From positions 248,001 through 312,000 of the forward strand of contig NZ_JAHKRN010000002.1 of assembly GCF_019396385.1 (NCBI RefSeq): a stretch of DNA of 64,000 nucleotides, in the 5' to 3' direction. Every line of letters starts with the position of its first letter. The first letter of the stretch is position 1. Made by a program: the position numbers and the translations under genes. Under the pieces are notes generated by a model. That model was not told the origin of the DNA and searched no databases. It worked only from the letters and a program-made list of their open reading frames with translations. This stretch comes from Nonomuraea harbinensis. Lineage in GTDB: Bacteria; Actinomycetota; Actinomycetes; Streptosporangiales; Streptosporangiaceae. Positions 57,485-64,000 of this stretch are shown in pieces.

Positions 57485-58417
57485 GTGGATATTGCTGCAC
57501 GTGAGCTCCGGGATCGCCTCCGTGGCACGCTGATCGCCGCCGCGGCCACGCCCATGACCGCCGCGGGCGAGGTGGACCCGGACGTCGTGACCCGCTACCT
57601 GGCCTCCCTCGTCGCGGACGGCGCCGGCGCCCTGGCGGTCCTCGCCCACACGGGCCGCGGCCCCTTCCTGACGCCGGACACGCGCGCCGCCGTGATCGGG
57701 CGCGCGGTCGCCCTCGGCGTCCCGGTCCTGGTCGGCGTGGGCGGCACACCCGGACAGGGCGCCATCCCGGAGGACGGCGAGCCTGACGGCGCAGCGGAGC
57801 AGACGAGGCTCGCGGCGGAGCTGGGGGCCACCGGGGTGCTGGTGTTCCCGTCGCCCGGTGACCGGCTCGCGCACCATGACGCCGTCTGGCGGGCGGCCCG
57901 GCTCCCCATGATCGCCTTCGACCTCTACACCCGGCCCTGCCCGCCCGAGGTGATGCGCGGCCTTCTCACCCATCCCGGTGTGGCGGGCCTCAAGACGGCC
58001 CTGCTCTCGGACGCGATGGGCTGCCAGCGCGCCATCGCCCTCACCAGGGACGCGGGCCGGCTCGCGATCACCGGCGAGGACCGCATGTTCGCCCCGTCCC
58101 TGCTGTGGGGTGCCGAAGCGGCTCTGGTCGGTATCGCCGCCGCCCAGGTCGGGCTGACCGCCGCCGTGATGCGCGCCTTCCGGGGTCCGGACCTGCCCGC
58201 CTTCCACGAGGCGTCGTCCCGCCTGGACCGCCTGGCCGCGGCCACGTTCACCGACCCCATGGAGTGCTACGTCCAGCGCATGCTCTGGCTCGCCGCCGCC
58301 GAAGGCCGCATCCCGCCCGATCACGCCCATGACCCGTACGGCCCCGCCCTGCCGGTCGGAGAGCGCGAGACCGTACTCCGATCCGTCACACCACCAGCGG
58401 ACAAACCAGACAGCTAG
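57485..58417 (+). CDS. Dihydrodipicolinate synthase-family (DapA-like) aldolase 2
   Basis: 310 residues, TIM-barrel. Schiff-base lysine in AGLKTALLSD (residues ~168-177); the usual YN.P is FDLYTRPCPPE. Distinct from aldolase 1 (little direct similarity visible), so the two probably act on different keto acids or one has become a lyase of other specificity. Last gene of the ABC operon. Its stop codon TAG forms the first three bases of the -10 of the following Nudix gene. Confidence 0.85.
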   Translation: MDIAARELRDRLRGTLIAAAATPMTAAGEVDPDVVTRYLASLVADGAGALAVLAHTGRGPFLTPDTRAAVIGRAVALGVPVLVGVGGTPGQGAIPEDGEPDGAAEQTRLAAELGATGVLVFPSPGDRLAHHDAVWRAARLPMIAFDLYTRPCPPEVMRGLLTHPGVAGLKTALLSDAMGCQRAIALTRDAGRLAITGEDRMFAPSLLWGAEAALVGIAAAQVGLTAAVMRAFRGPDLPAFHEASSRLDRLAAATFTDPMECYVQRMLWLAAAEGRIPPDHAHDPYGPALPVGERETVLRSVTPPADKPDS

Positions 58418-58420
58418 CAT
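58415..58420 (+). promoter_or_regulatory. -10 of the leaderless Nudix gene, built on a stop codon
   Basis: TAGCAT (58415-58420) ends 6 nt before the ATG at 58427. Its TAG is the stop codon of the aldolase 2 gene. Confidence 0.5.
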
Positions 58421-58426
58421 CGGATC

Positions 58427-58987
58427 ATGCGCGATGCGGAAGCCGGAACGATCAGGCAGCTCTCGACCAAGGTGGTCTACGCCAACGCGTGGATGAAGGT
58501 CCGGGAGGACGAGATCGAACGTCCCGACGGATCACGCGGCACCTACGGCTACGTCGACAAGCCAGACTTCGCCCTGGTCATCCCGATGGAGCGGGACGGC
58601 TTCCACCTGGTGGAGGAGTACCGCTACCCGGTGCGCCGCCGGTCGTGGAGCTTCCCGCAGGGCTCGGCCGCCGAGCCCACCCCCGAGGACGTCGCGCGGA
58701 CGGAGCTCGCGGAGGAGACCGGCCTGCGCGCGCGGACCTGGACCCCGCTGGGCGCGCTCGACAACGCCCACGGCCTGGCCACCCAGCGGCTGCACGTCTA
58801 CCTCGCCACCGGCCTGGAGGCGGGGGCCGCCGAGCGCGAGCACACCGAGCAGGACATGCGCCGGCGGTGGGTGAGCCGGGCCGAGTTCGAGGACATGCTC
58901 CGCGCCGGCGAGGTGGGCGACTCGGGGTCGGTCGCGGCCTACACCCTGCTGACCCTGCACGAGCGCGTCACGCCAGCGTCTGGGTGA
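58427..58987 (+). CDS. Nudix hydrolase (ADP-ribose pyrophosphatase-like)
   Basis: 186 residues. Nudix box: GSAAEPTPEDVARTELAEET-G (residues ~85-105), matching Gx5Ex7xExxEExG with Thr in place of the usual Arg before Glu. N-terminal part (KVVYANAWMKVREDEIERPDG) is like ADP-ribose pyrophosphatases. Removes nucleoside-diphosphate compounds. Leaderless promoter; convergent with the S66 peptidase gene, 20-bp overlap. Not obviously part of the catabolic pathway. Confidence 0.9.
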   Translation: MRDAEAGTIRQLSTKVVYANAWMKVREDEIERPDGSRGTYGYVDKPDFALVIPMERDGFHLVEEYRYPVRRRSWSFPQGSAAEPTPEDVARTELAEETGLRARTWTPLGALDNAHGLATQRLHVYLATGLEAGAAEREHTEQDMRRRWVSRAEFEDMLRAGEVGDSGSVAAYTLLTLHERVTPASG

Positions 58988-59978
58988 TCTCGCCCCGCCC
59001 CCCGGCGTACGTGACGCGCGCGCGGGCGCCGTTGACCAGCGGCAGGTACGGCGGGACGTGGCCGCACTCGACGTCGGCGATGATCGGCACGCCGAGCCCG
59101 CCGAGGGCGTCGAGCACCGCCTCGTGCTGGGTCAGCGTGAGCAGGCCGGGGGCGCGGGTGCGCCCGGCGAGGATCGCGGTGGCGCCGTCGAAGAACCCGG
59201 CCAGGCGCATCCCGTGCAGGTGGCGGCAGATGGTGCCGGCGTCGTGCTGGTCCGCCTCGACGTACACGATGAGCCCGTCGGCGGACAAGGAAGAGGTGTC
59301 GGCGTACCGCGTCCCGGCGACGTCGCACAGCGTCTCGACACAGCCGCCGATCAGCCGGCCCTCGGCCGTCACCGGGCCGTCGCCGTCCAGCCGGGTCCAG
59401 CCGCCGGGCGTGTCGAGGGTGAACTCGTCCGCCTCGGGAGAGATCTGCCACTCGTCGAAACCCTGCGCCCGGTAGCGGCCCGGCGGCGTCTGGGTGAACA
59501 TGGCGCCGGACGGCAGCGCCACGATGTCGAGCCAGCCGAGCAGCCCGTCCGGCACCCGGTACGGCGTGTCCATGAGGTTGTTGCCGTGGATCGTCGCCAC
59601 GCCGGTCAGCAGGGTCAGCGGGGTGATGATCGTCGACAGGTCGGAGTAGCCCACCACCCAGGTCGGCTCCGCCGCGCGCAGCGCCTCCCAGTCGAGCAGC
59701 GGCAGCAGGTCGATCGCGGTCTCCCCGCCCCACGGCGGCACCACGGCCTTGATCGCGGGGTCGGTGAGCATGTCCGTCAGCTCGCGCGCCCGCTCGGCCG
59801 CGGGCGCGCTGACGTGGCCGGCGCCGTCCATGCACGACCCGGTCACGACCTCGTAGCCGCGCGCCTCGACGGTGCGGATCGCGACCCGGAGCCGGTCGTG
59901 CAGGGTCTTGTCCACGCCGCTGGACGGGGAGGTGACGCCGATCCGGTCACCGGGGCGCAGAGGGGATGGATATCGCAT
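58968..59978 (-). CDS. LD-carboxypeptidase S66 family (MccF-like)
   Basis: 336 residues. The nucleophile serine is in VVGYSDLSTII (residues ~113-123), with the general-acid region EADQHDAGT and the catalytic histidine in ADVECGHVPPYLP (~302-314). MccF members cleave microcin C-type aminoacyl-nucleotides for self-immunity; others recycle murein LD-peptides. The insert and PSSG start favour the MccF subgroup. Cytoplasmic. No microcin genes nearby. Confidence 0.88.
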   Translation of the reverse strand: MRYPSPLRPGDRIGVTSPSSGVDKTLHDRLRVAIRTVEARGYEVVTGSCMDGAGHVSAPAAERARELTDMLTDPAIKAVVPPWGGETAIDLLPLLDWEALRAAEPTWVVGYSDLSTIITPLTLLTGVATIHGNNLMDTPYRVPDGLLGWLDIVALPSGAMFTQTPPGRYRAQGFDEWQISPEADEFTLDTPGGWTRLDGDGPVTAEGRLIGGCVETLCDVAGTRYADTSSLSADGLIVYVEADQHDAGTICRHLHGMRLAGFFDGATAILAGRTRAPGLLTLTQHEAVLDALGGLGVPIIADVECGHVPPYLPLVNGARARVTYAGGRGEITQTLA

Positions 59979-60030
59979 CCCCTCGTCCTATCACCCGTGG
60001 ATCATCCGAAACCACAGGGTTCACGCCGCC

Positions 60031-61992
60031 TCATCGGCGGCCGGTGATGGCGATGCGGACCAGGTCGCGGCCCTTCACCCCGAACAACGCCTTGCGCGAG
60101 GGATCCAGCGCCAGCTTCGGCTCACCGCCGAACCACTGCCCGGCCAGGCCCTCCGCGATCGGCCTGACGGTGAACGTGACCAGGTCGATCTTGTACACCT
60201 TGTCGCCGTCCGTGCAGTAGGCCACCCGGCCGACGACGTGCAGGTCGCTGCCGCGGTTGCCGACCTTGAGCGTCCTGGTGACCTTCTTGCGCAGCAGGTC
60301 GAACTCGAACACCTCGCCCGTGCTGGAGATGCCGTACAGATTCAGGACGCCGAGCGAGAGCGAGATGATCGAGCGGGCGCCGGGCAGGGGTTCGAGCTCC
60401 CACAGCAGCTTGCGCCGGACGAGGTCGTAGGCGGCCAGACGGGCGGTGGTGGTGACCGGAGGCAGCCCGAGGCCCTCCTGGATCAGGGTGCCGAGGTAGG
60501 CGGTGCCGTGCCTGGTGGCGACCGAGTAGACGGTCTGGCGTTCGACGACGGGCCGCTGGACGGTGTACTCGCCGGTGCGGCGGGAGTAGAGGGTCAGCGC
60601 GCCGTTCATGTGGCCGGGCTCCGGCTGGGAGGGCATCACGATCAGGCCCGTCCTGGCGTCGTAGGCCAGGTCGCGCGGGCGGTCCTGCTGGTTGCCGGCC
60701 CGGGCGAGCAACTCCGCCTCGGCCTGGCCCGAGCGGTGCGCGTAGAGCGCGGCCTGGGTGTAGACGCCGAGGTAGGTGGTGTGGCCGAGCGTGAGCATGG
60801 TCTTCGGCTCGCCGGGGATGGCGAGCCTGGTGACCTCGCCCGTCGCCAGGTCGTGGATGTCGGCACCGCTCTTGCCGCCCACGTAGACGCGCCGGCCGTC
60901 GCTGTGCACGGACATCGGCTCCTCGGGCGCGGCCCTGAACCCGCGCTGCACCAGGTTGCGGTAGTCGATGGCGCCGGTCTCGGGGTCGTAGACGAACACC
61001 GCGTTGTCCTGCACACCGTAGATCCGGCCCTCGTGGGCGAGGATGCGGTGGGTGGCGGCCTCGAAGTACGGCACGCCGAGCACCTCCAGTTCGCCGGAGT
61101 CCAGGCGGCAGCGGTAGAAGGTGCCGGTGGGGCGGCCCGCGAAGTACGCGTAGCCGTCGTGGATGAGCACCGAGACGATGTACTTCTCGCCCGGGGCCGT
61201 GGCCTTGACGACCTTGTGGTCGGAAGGGTCGGATTTGCTGAGGATCAGCAGCTCGGCCAGGGAGTTCATGCCGCCGGCGATGTGCGTGTCGGAGACGCTC
61301 ATGCTCGACACCCAGTCGCGGTCGGCCAGCTCGGGCGGCAGCAGGTCGCGCCGCTCGCCGGTGGCCCGGTCGATGGCGATGAGGTGGGCGTTGGCGCCGA
61401 CGCCGGCGTAGACGTAGCGGTCGTCGGCCTGGACGGCGCGCACGTACGCCTCGCCGGGCGCGGCCTCACCCAGGTCGCGCACGACGCCCGTGGCCGGGTC
61501 GTACTCCTTGACCTTGCCCGGTTCGGAGGTGCCCAGGTAGACCTTGCCGTCGGGGGAGGCGGCCAGGCTCCAGATGAAGTGGTCGGGCACCGAGGCGACC
61601 TTGGTCAGCGTGCCCGCCACCGTGTCGAGCTTGTAGAGGTCGGACTTGGAGTGGGTGCCGACGTAGACGTCGGTGCCCGTCTTGCACATCGCCCACACCC
61701 CGATGCCCGTCGGGATGTCGAAATGGGCGGTGACCGAATCCTCGGCGAGATCGTACGCGCCGACCACGTTGGGCGACAGCCCGCGCGAGCCCGCGTAGAG
61801 CACGCCGCCGACGAACTCGGCGTTGCCGAGCGGGCTGGCGACGCTGGCGGGACCCAGGTCGGTGAGGGTCCCCTCGGGGACCGGCGTGGCGTGCGCGGGT
61901 GCGGCGGGCAGCGCGGCGGGCAGGGCGGCGGGCAGGGCGGCGGCCACCGTGGACGCGGCGGCCGCCTGCAGGAATCGACGGCGGGGGATCAT
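60031..61992 (-). CDS. Secreted (Tat) beta-propeller protein
   Basis: 653 residues. Twin-arginine signal MIPRRRFLQAAAASTVAAAL with an AHA cleavage site near residue 35, then repeated propeller blades of the type DVYVGTHSKSDLYKLD, KVYLGTSEPGKVKEYDP, RVYVGGKSGADIHDLATG, ending on a C-terminal blade. PQQ/YVTN-like, probably sugar- or polymer-binding or a lyase such as oligogalacturonate-lyase-like folds; catalytic residues cannot be assigned. ATG at 61992 with GGGAG 6 nt upstream. Operator copy D precedes it, and a homologue lies at 63603. Confidence 0.82.
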   Translation of the reverse strand: MIPRRRFLQAAAASTVAAALPAALPAALPAAPAHATPVPEGTLTDLGPASVASPLGNAEFVGGVLYAGSRGLSPNVVGAYDLAEDSVTAHFDIPTGIGVWAMCKTGTDVYVGTHSKSDLYKLDTVAGTLTKVASVPDHFIWSLAASPDGKVYLGTSEPGKVKEYDPATGVVRDLGEAAPGEAYVRAVQADDRYVYAGVGANAHLIAIDRATGERRDLLPPELADRDWVSSMSVSDTHIAGGMNSLAELLILSKSDPSDHKVVKATAPGEKYIVSVLIHDGYAYFAGRPTGTFYRCRLDSGELEVLGVPYFEAATHRILAHEGRIYGVQDNAVFVYDPETGAIDYRNLVQRGFRAAPEEPMSVHSDGRRVYVGGKSGADIHDLATGEVTRLAIPGEPKTMLTLGHTTYLGVYTQAALYAHRSGQAEAELLARAGNQQDRPRDLAYDARTGLIVMPSQPEPGHMNGALTLYSRRTGEYTVQRPVVERQTVYSVATRHGTAYLGTLIQEGLGLPPVTTTARLAAYDLVRRKLLWELEPLPGARSIISLSLGVLNLYGISSTGEVFEFDLLRKKVTRTLKVGNRGSDLHVVGRVAYCTDGDKVYKIDLVTFTVRPIAEGLAGQWFGGEPKLALDPSRKALFGVKGRDLVRIAITGRR

Positions 61993-62026
61993 GTGCGGCT
62001 CCCAGGTGAAGTTTCGCCGCACGCTA

Positions 62027-62044
62027 TAACGGACTGGGCCGTAA
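62027..62044. promoter_or_regulatory. Operator copy D (TAACGGACTGGGCCGTAA)
   Basis: Imperfect copy of the 18-bp palindrome between the amidohydrolase stop and the propeller gene. On the minus strand it reads TTACGGCCCAGTCCGTTA and is followed by TATAGC. Confidence 0.6.
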
Positions 62045-62047
62045 TGT

Positions 62048-62758
62048 CTATATCTTGAACAGCTCGGCGGCGTTGCGCCAGGCGACCCGCTCCGCCGTCA
62101 CGCCGGTCAGCCCGGCCGCGGCGACCGCGCCGAACGCCGACGACGGGTCGATCAGCGTCGAGTCGGTGCCGAACAGCAGCTGCCGGTCGGGCACGGCCGC
62201 CACCACCTCGGCGATCCGGCCCGCCGGCGCGTGCGACCAGCAGGGCTCCAGGTAGAGGCGGTCGCAGGCGTTGGCGGCCTCGATCGCGTGGCGGTGACCG
62301 TCGGCGCCCATGTGGCCCGCGATCACCCGCAGCTCCGGGATGTCCAGGCACACCTGGGCCAGGTCCAGCACCGAGGCGCCCCAGGTGTGCACCAGCGCCG
62401 GAAGGCCCGCCTCGGCGGCCAGCTCCAGGGCGGCCCGCATCCGCGGCGAGGTCACCGGGGAGCCCGTGTAGTCCGTGTGGATCTTGACCCCGACCCACGG
62501 GCCGGTCAGCTCCCGCAGGTCCCCGGCCGCCTCGCCGAGCCGCCGCGGGTTGACCGTGACGTACCCGTACAGCCGGTCCTGCCCGTCGAGCATCCTGGCC
62601 AGCGCCCGGTTGCCCGCCGGGGCGTCGTAGATCACCGCCTCGGTGGCCGACACGATCGCCTTGCCGATGCCGTAGCGGTCCATGGTGGCCAGGCTCGCCC
62701 CGGCCACGTCCATGGTGAAGAACCACGGCCCCCAGTGCGCGTGCACGTCGATGATCAT
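62048..62758 (-). CDS. Amidohydrolase-family protein (COG2159-like) 1
   Basis: 236 residues, metal-dependent TIM-barrel. First metal motif IDVHAHWG (residues ~3-10), then VGVKIHTDY, LVHTWGAS (~121-128), VIAGHMGADG (~144-153) and LLFGTDST (~192-199). It cleaves C-C or C-N/C-O bonds; substrate unknown. ATG overlaps the stop of the upstream amidohydrolase (ATGA), so the two are made together and may form a heteromer or successive steps. Confidence 0.85.
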   Translation of the reverse strand: MIIDVHAHWGPWFFTMDVAGASLATMDRYGIGKAIVSATEAVIYDAPAGNRALARMLDGQDRLYGYVTVNPRRLGEAAGDLRELTGPWVGVKIHTDYTGSPVTSPRMRAALELAAEAGLPALVHTWGASVLDLAQVCLDIPELRVIAGHMGADGHRHAIEAANACDRLYLEPCWSHAPAGRIAEVVAAVPDRQLLFGTDSTLIDPSSAFGAVAAAGLTGVTAERVAWRNAAELFKI

Positions 62759-63495
62759 GAAAGCAGCCTCCTCGCGTTGCCCCCGGCCACGGCGGCCACC
62801 TCGTCAGGTCCCAGCCCGCTCGTCGCCAGCCGGAGCAGCGGCACGATCGGCTCGTAGTGCGGCGCGCGGGTGCCGTGCAGCAGCCGCTCCGCGCCGACCT
62901 CGGCGGCCACCGTCTCCAGCGCGTCGGGGGAGTTGAGCAGCCGGGTCGAGGTGTGGAACCCCGGTTCGTCCAGCGCCGCCACCAGGAAGTCGCCCAGATG
63001 GTAGAAGTGCGTGTCGAGGAAGACGACCCGGGCGCCGAGACCCGCGAACGGCTGCCAGAAGCGGCGCACGTCCCCGCCGGTCAGCACCACCAGCCCGAGT
63101 TCCGCGGCCCGCCGGGCGACATGCCGGACCGACGGGAACGACGCCTCCACGCCCTGCTCGTCCGGGAACAACCGCACCGCCCGCACCCCCGCGCCCGCCA
63201 GCCGGTCGAGCTCGCGGCCCGCGCCGATCGGGTCGCGCAGGTCCACCGTGCCGACGGGCAGCCAGCGCGGGTCGCCGCCCAGGGCCAGCACCTCGTCGTT
63301 GCCCGATCGCATGTCGAACAGGGCCGCCCGCAGGCTCGCCACCGCCCCGGCCGCGGTGCGGTGCTCCGCCAGCAGGCCGCCCACCGACTCCGCGCCGCCG
63401 GGCGGCCCGTCACGGTCGGGATAGGCCCCGACCAGCACGTCCACGTCCAGCGCCACCTCCAGGTCGCCTATCAGACTCCACGCGTCGAAAGCCAT
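62755..63495 (-). CDS. Amidohydrolase-like protein 2, metal motif reduced
   Basis: 246 residues, TIM-barrel related to amidohydrolase 1. It lacks the HxH motif at the N-terminus (IGDLEVALDVDVLVGAYPDRD instead, in short parts), but keeps VVFLDTHFYHLGDF and RLLHGTRAPHYEP in positions of later metal motifs. Possibly a non-catalytic partner of amidohydrolase 1. ATG at 63495 follows GGAGGAGGGG by about 8 nt. Divergent from the second propeller gene across operator copy E. Confidence 0.75.
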   Translation of the reverse strand: MAFDAWSLIGDLEVALDVDVLVGAYPDRDGPPGGAESVGGLLAEHRTAAGAVASLRAALFDMRSGNDEVLALGGDPRWLPVGTVDLRDPIGAGRELDRLAGAGVRAVRLFPDEQGVEASFPSVRHVARRAAELGLVVLTGGDVRRFWQPFAGLGARVVFLDTHFYHLGDFLVAALDEPGFHTSTRLLNSPDALETVAAEVGAERLLHGTRAPHYEPIVPLLRLATSGLGPDEVAAVAGGNARRLLS

Positions 63496-63535
63496 GGCGG
63501 CCCCCTCCTCCATCGACATGCGGGCCATCATGCCA

Positions 63536-63575
63536 TTGACGTATCCCGTTCATAAAGTTACGGTCTGGCCCAAAA
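63536..63575. promoter_or_regulatory. Promoter with operator copy E (TTACGGTCTGGCCCAAAA)
   Basis: TTGACG (63536-63541), a 17-nt spacer and TACGGT (63559-63564) form a promoter for the gene at 63603. The -10 is the left half of operator copy E (63558-63575), the same arrangement as copy A. The right half has diverged. Confidence 0.65.
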
Positions 63576-63602
63576 TCAAGCACGAATGAACGAGGTATGG
63601 GC

Positions 63603-64000
63603 ATGATCCGATCCCTGCTCGCCGTGGCGGCGGTCCTGTTACCCGCGCTCGTCTTCCCGGCGCCCGCCTCCGCCGCGCCGTCGCGCTGCGGCGACCCGGC
63701 GGTGACCACGTACGGGCCCGCCTCGGTGACGGCCGCCGTCGTCGGCGCCGCCGTCCACGAGGGCCGCGCCTATCTCGTCAGCCGCGGCCCCAAGCCGCCG
63801 GTGCTGGCCGAGCTCGACCTGGCCACGCGCAAGGTGATCAGAAGCGTCACGCTGCCCGACGGACCGGCCACGGGCGAGCCCGAGGGCGGCTGGGCGGTCG
63901 CCGTGTCCGGCGGCAAGGTCTACGTCGGCACGTACCCGGTGCCCGACCTCTACAGCTTCGACATCGCCACCGGCGAGGTGGCGCACCTGCACTCCTTCGG
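63603..64000 (+). CDS. Secreted beta-propeller protein, N-terminal part (homologue of the 60031 gene)
   Basis: 133 codons visible, cut by the window edge. Signal peptide MIRSLLAVAAVLLPALVFPA followed by PASA cleavage. The mature start (TTYGPASVTAAVVGAAVHEG, GGKVYVGTYPVPDLYSFDIAT) aligns with the first blades of the Tat protein at 60031 (GPASVASPLGNAEFVGG, GTDVYVGTHSKSDLYKLD), so the two are paralogues with different export routes (Sec here, Tat there). ATG at 63603 has GAGG 7 nt upstream; ATG at 63597 is also possible. Confidence 0.82.
   Translation, partial: MIRSLLAVAAVLLPALVFPAPASAAPSRCGDPAVTTYGPASVTAAVVGAAVHEGRAYLVSRGPKPPVLAELDLATRKVIRSVTLPDGPATGEPEGGWAVAVSGGKVYVGTYPVPDLYSFDIATGEVAHLHSF

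Overview
The window is very GC-rich actinomycete chromosome, most like Streptosporangiaceae (for example Nonomuraea). Grounds: GC-rich third codon positions, many GTG and GTGA/ATGA-coupled starts, several leaderless-looking promoters (TAnnnT about 6 nt before the start codon), a WhiB gene, an Xre/DUF397/anti-sigma-ATPase trio, a mycothiol-dependent-enzyme homologue, an iron box of DmdR/IdeR type and a ZTP riboswitch before glyA. Genus assignment is inference. No rRNA, tRNA, transposase, prophage or CRISPR array was seen; both edges cut a gene.

Layout. 1-2.8 kb: assimilatory sulfate reduction (cysH, small zinc protein, sulfite reductase) with a small leader ORF and a separate Cys-rich mini-gene. 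2.8-10.2 kb: housekeeping genes, including glyA under a ZTP riboswitch, an ECF sigma/anti-sigma pair, and rsgA behind a short leader peptide and hairpin. 10.2-12.6 kb: anti-sigma-type ATPase, Xre regulator and DUF397 protein with two CACGTG-centred palindromes, then whiB. 12.6-17.8 kb: iron-box-controlled ferredoxin-like gene, TetR-glpD operon with a Gly/His repeat insertion in GlpD, and a divergent alkyl-DHAP-synthase-like flavoprotein. 17.8-25.4 kb: phosphoesterase, PolA-like polymerase, MFS exporter, MOSC protein, Ser/Thr kinase.

25.5-36.3 kb is a nitrogen/purine-type locus. A tightly overlapping operon resembles the E. coli oxamate carbamoyltransferase subunits (AllG/AllF/AllH = YlbE/FdrA/YlbF). 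Divergent from it is a PucR regulator, followed by an S4 protein, an NCS2 nucleobase permease and a three-subunit molybdenum hydroxylase. 36.3-48.7 kb: LRR protein, lipoprotein, cytochrome bd oxidase (cydAB) behind a striking nested dyad, a CoxG-like protein, DsbA/FrnE-like oxidoreductase, thymidine kinase, and a HyuA/HyuB pair.

48.8-64 kb is the most intriguing part: an accessory catabolic locus with a Gfo/Idh oxidoreductase, an epimerase-like protein, two DapA-like aldolases, a DegT-type aminotransferase, a sugar-type ABC importer, two amidohydrolases, two homologous secreted beta-propeller proteins and an unusual regulator. An 18-bp palindrome, best form TTACGGTCTGGACCGTAA, recurs five times in front of its transcription units. 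In two cases it overlaps a convincing -10 element, which marks these genes as one candidate regulon for an unidentified substrate.
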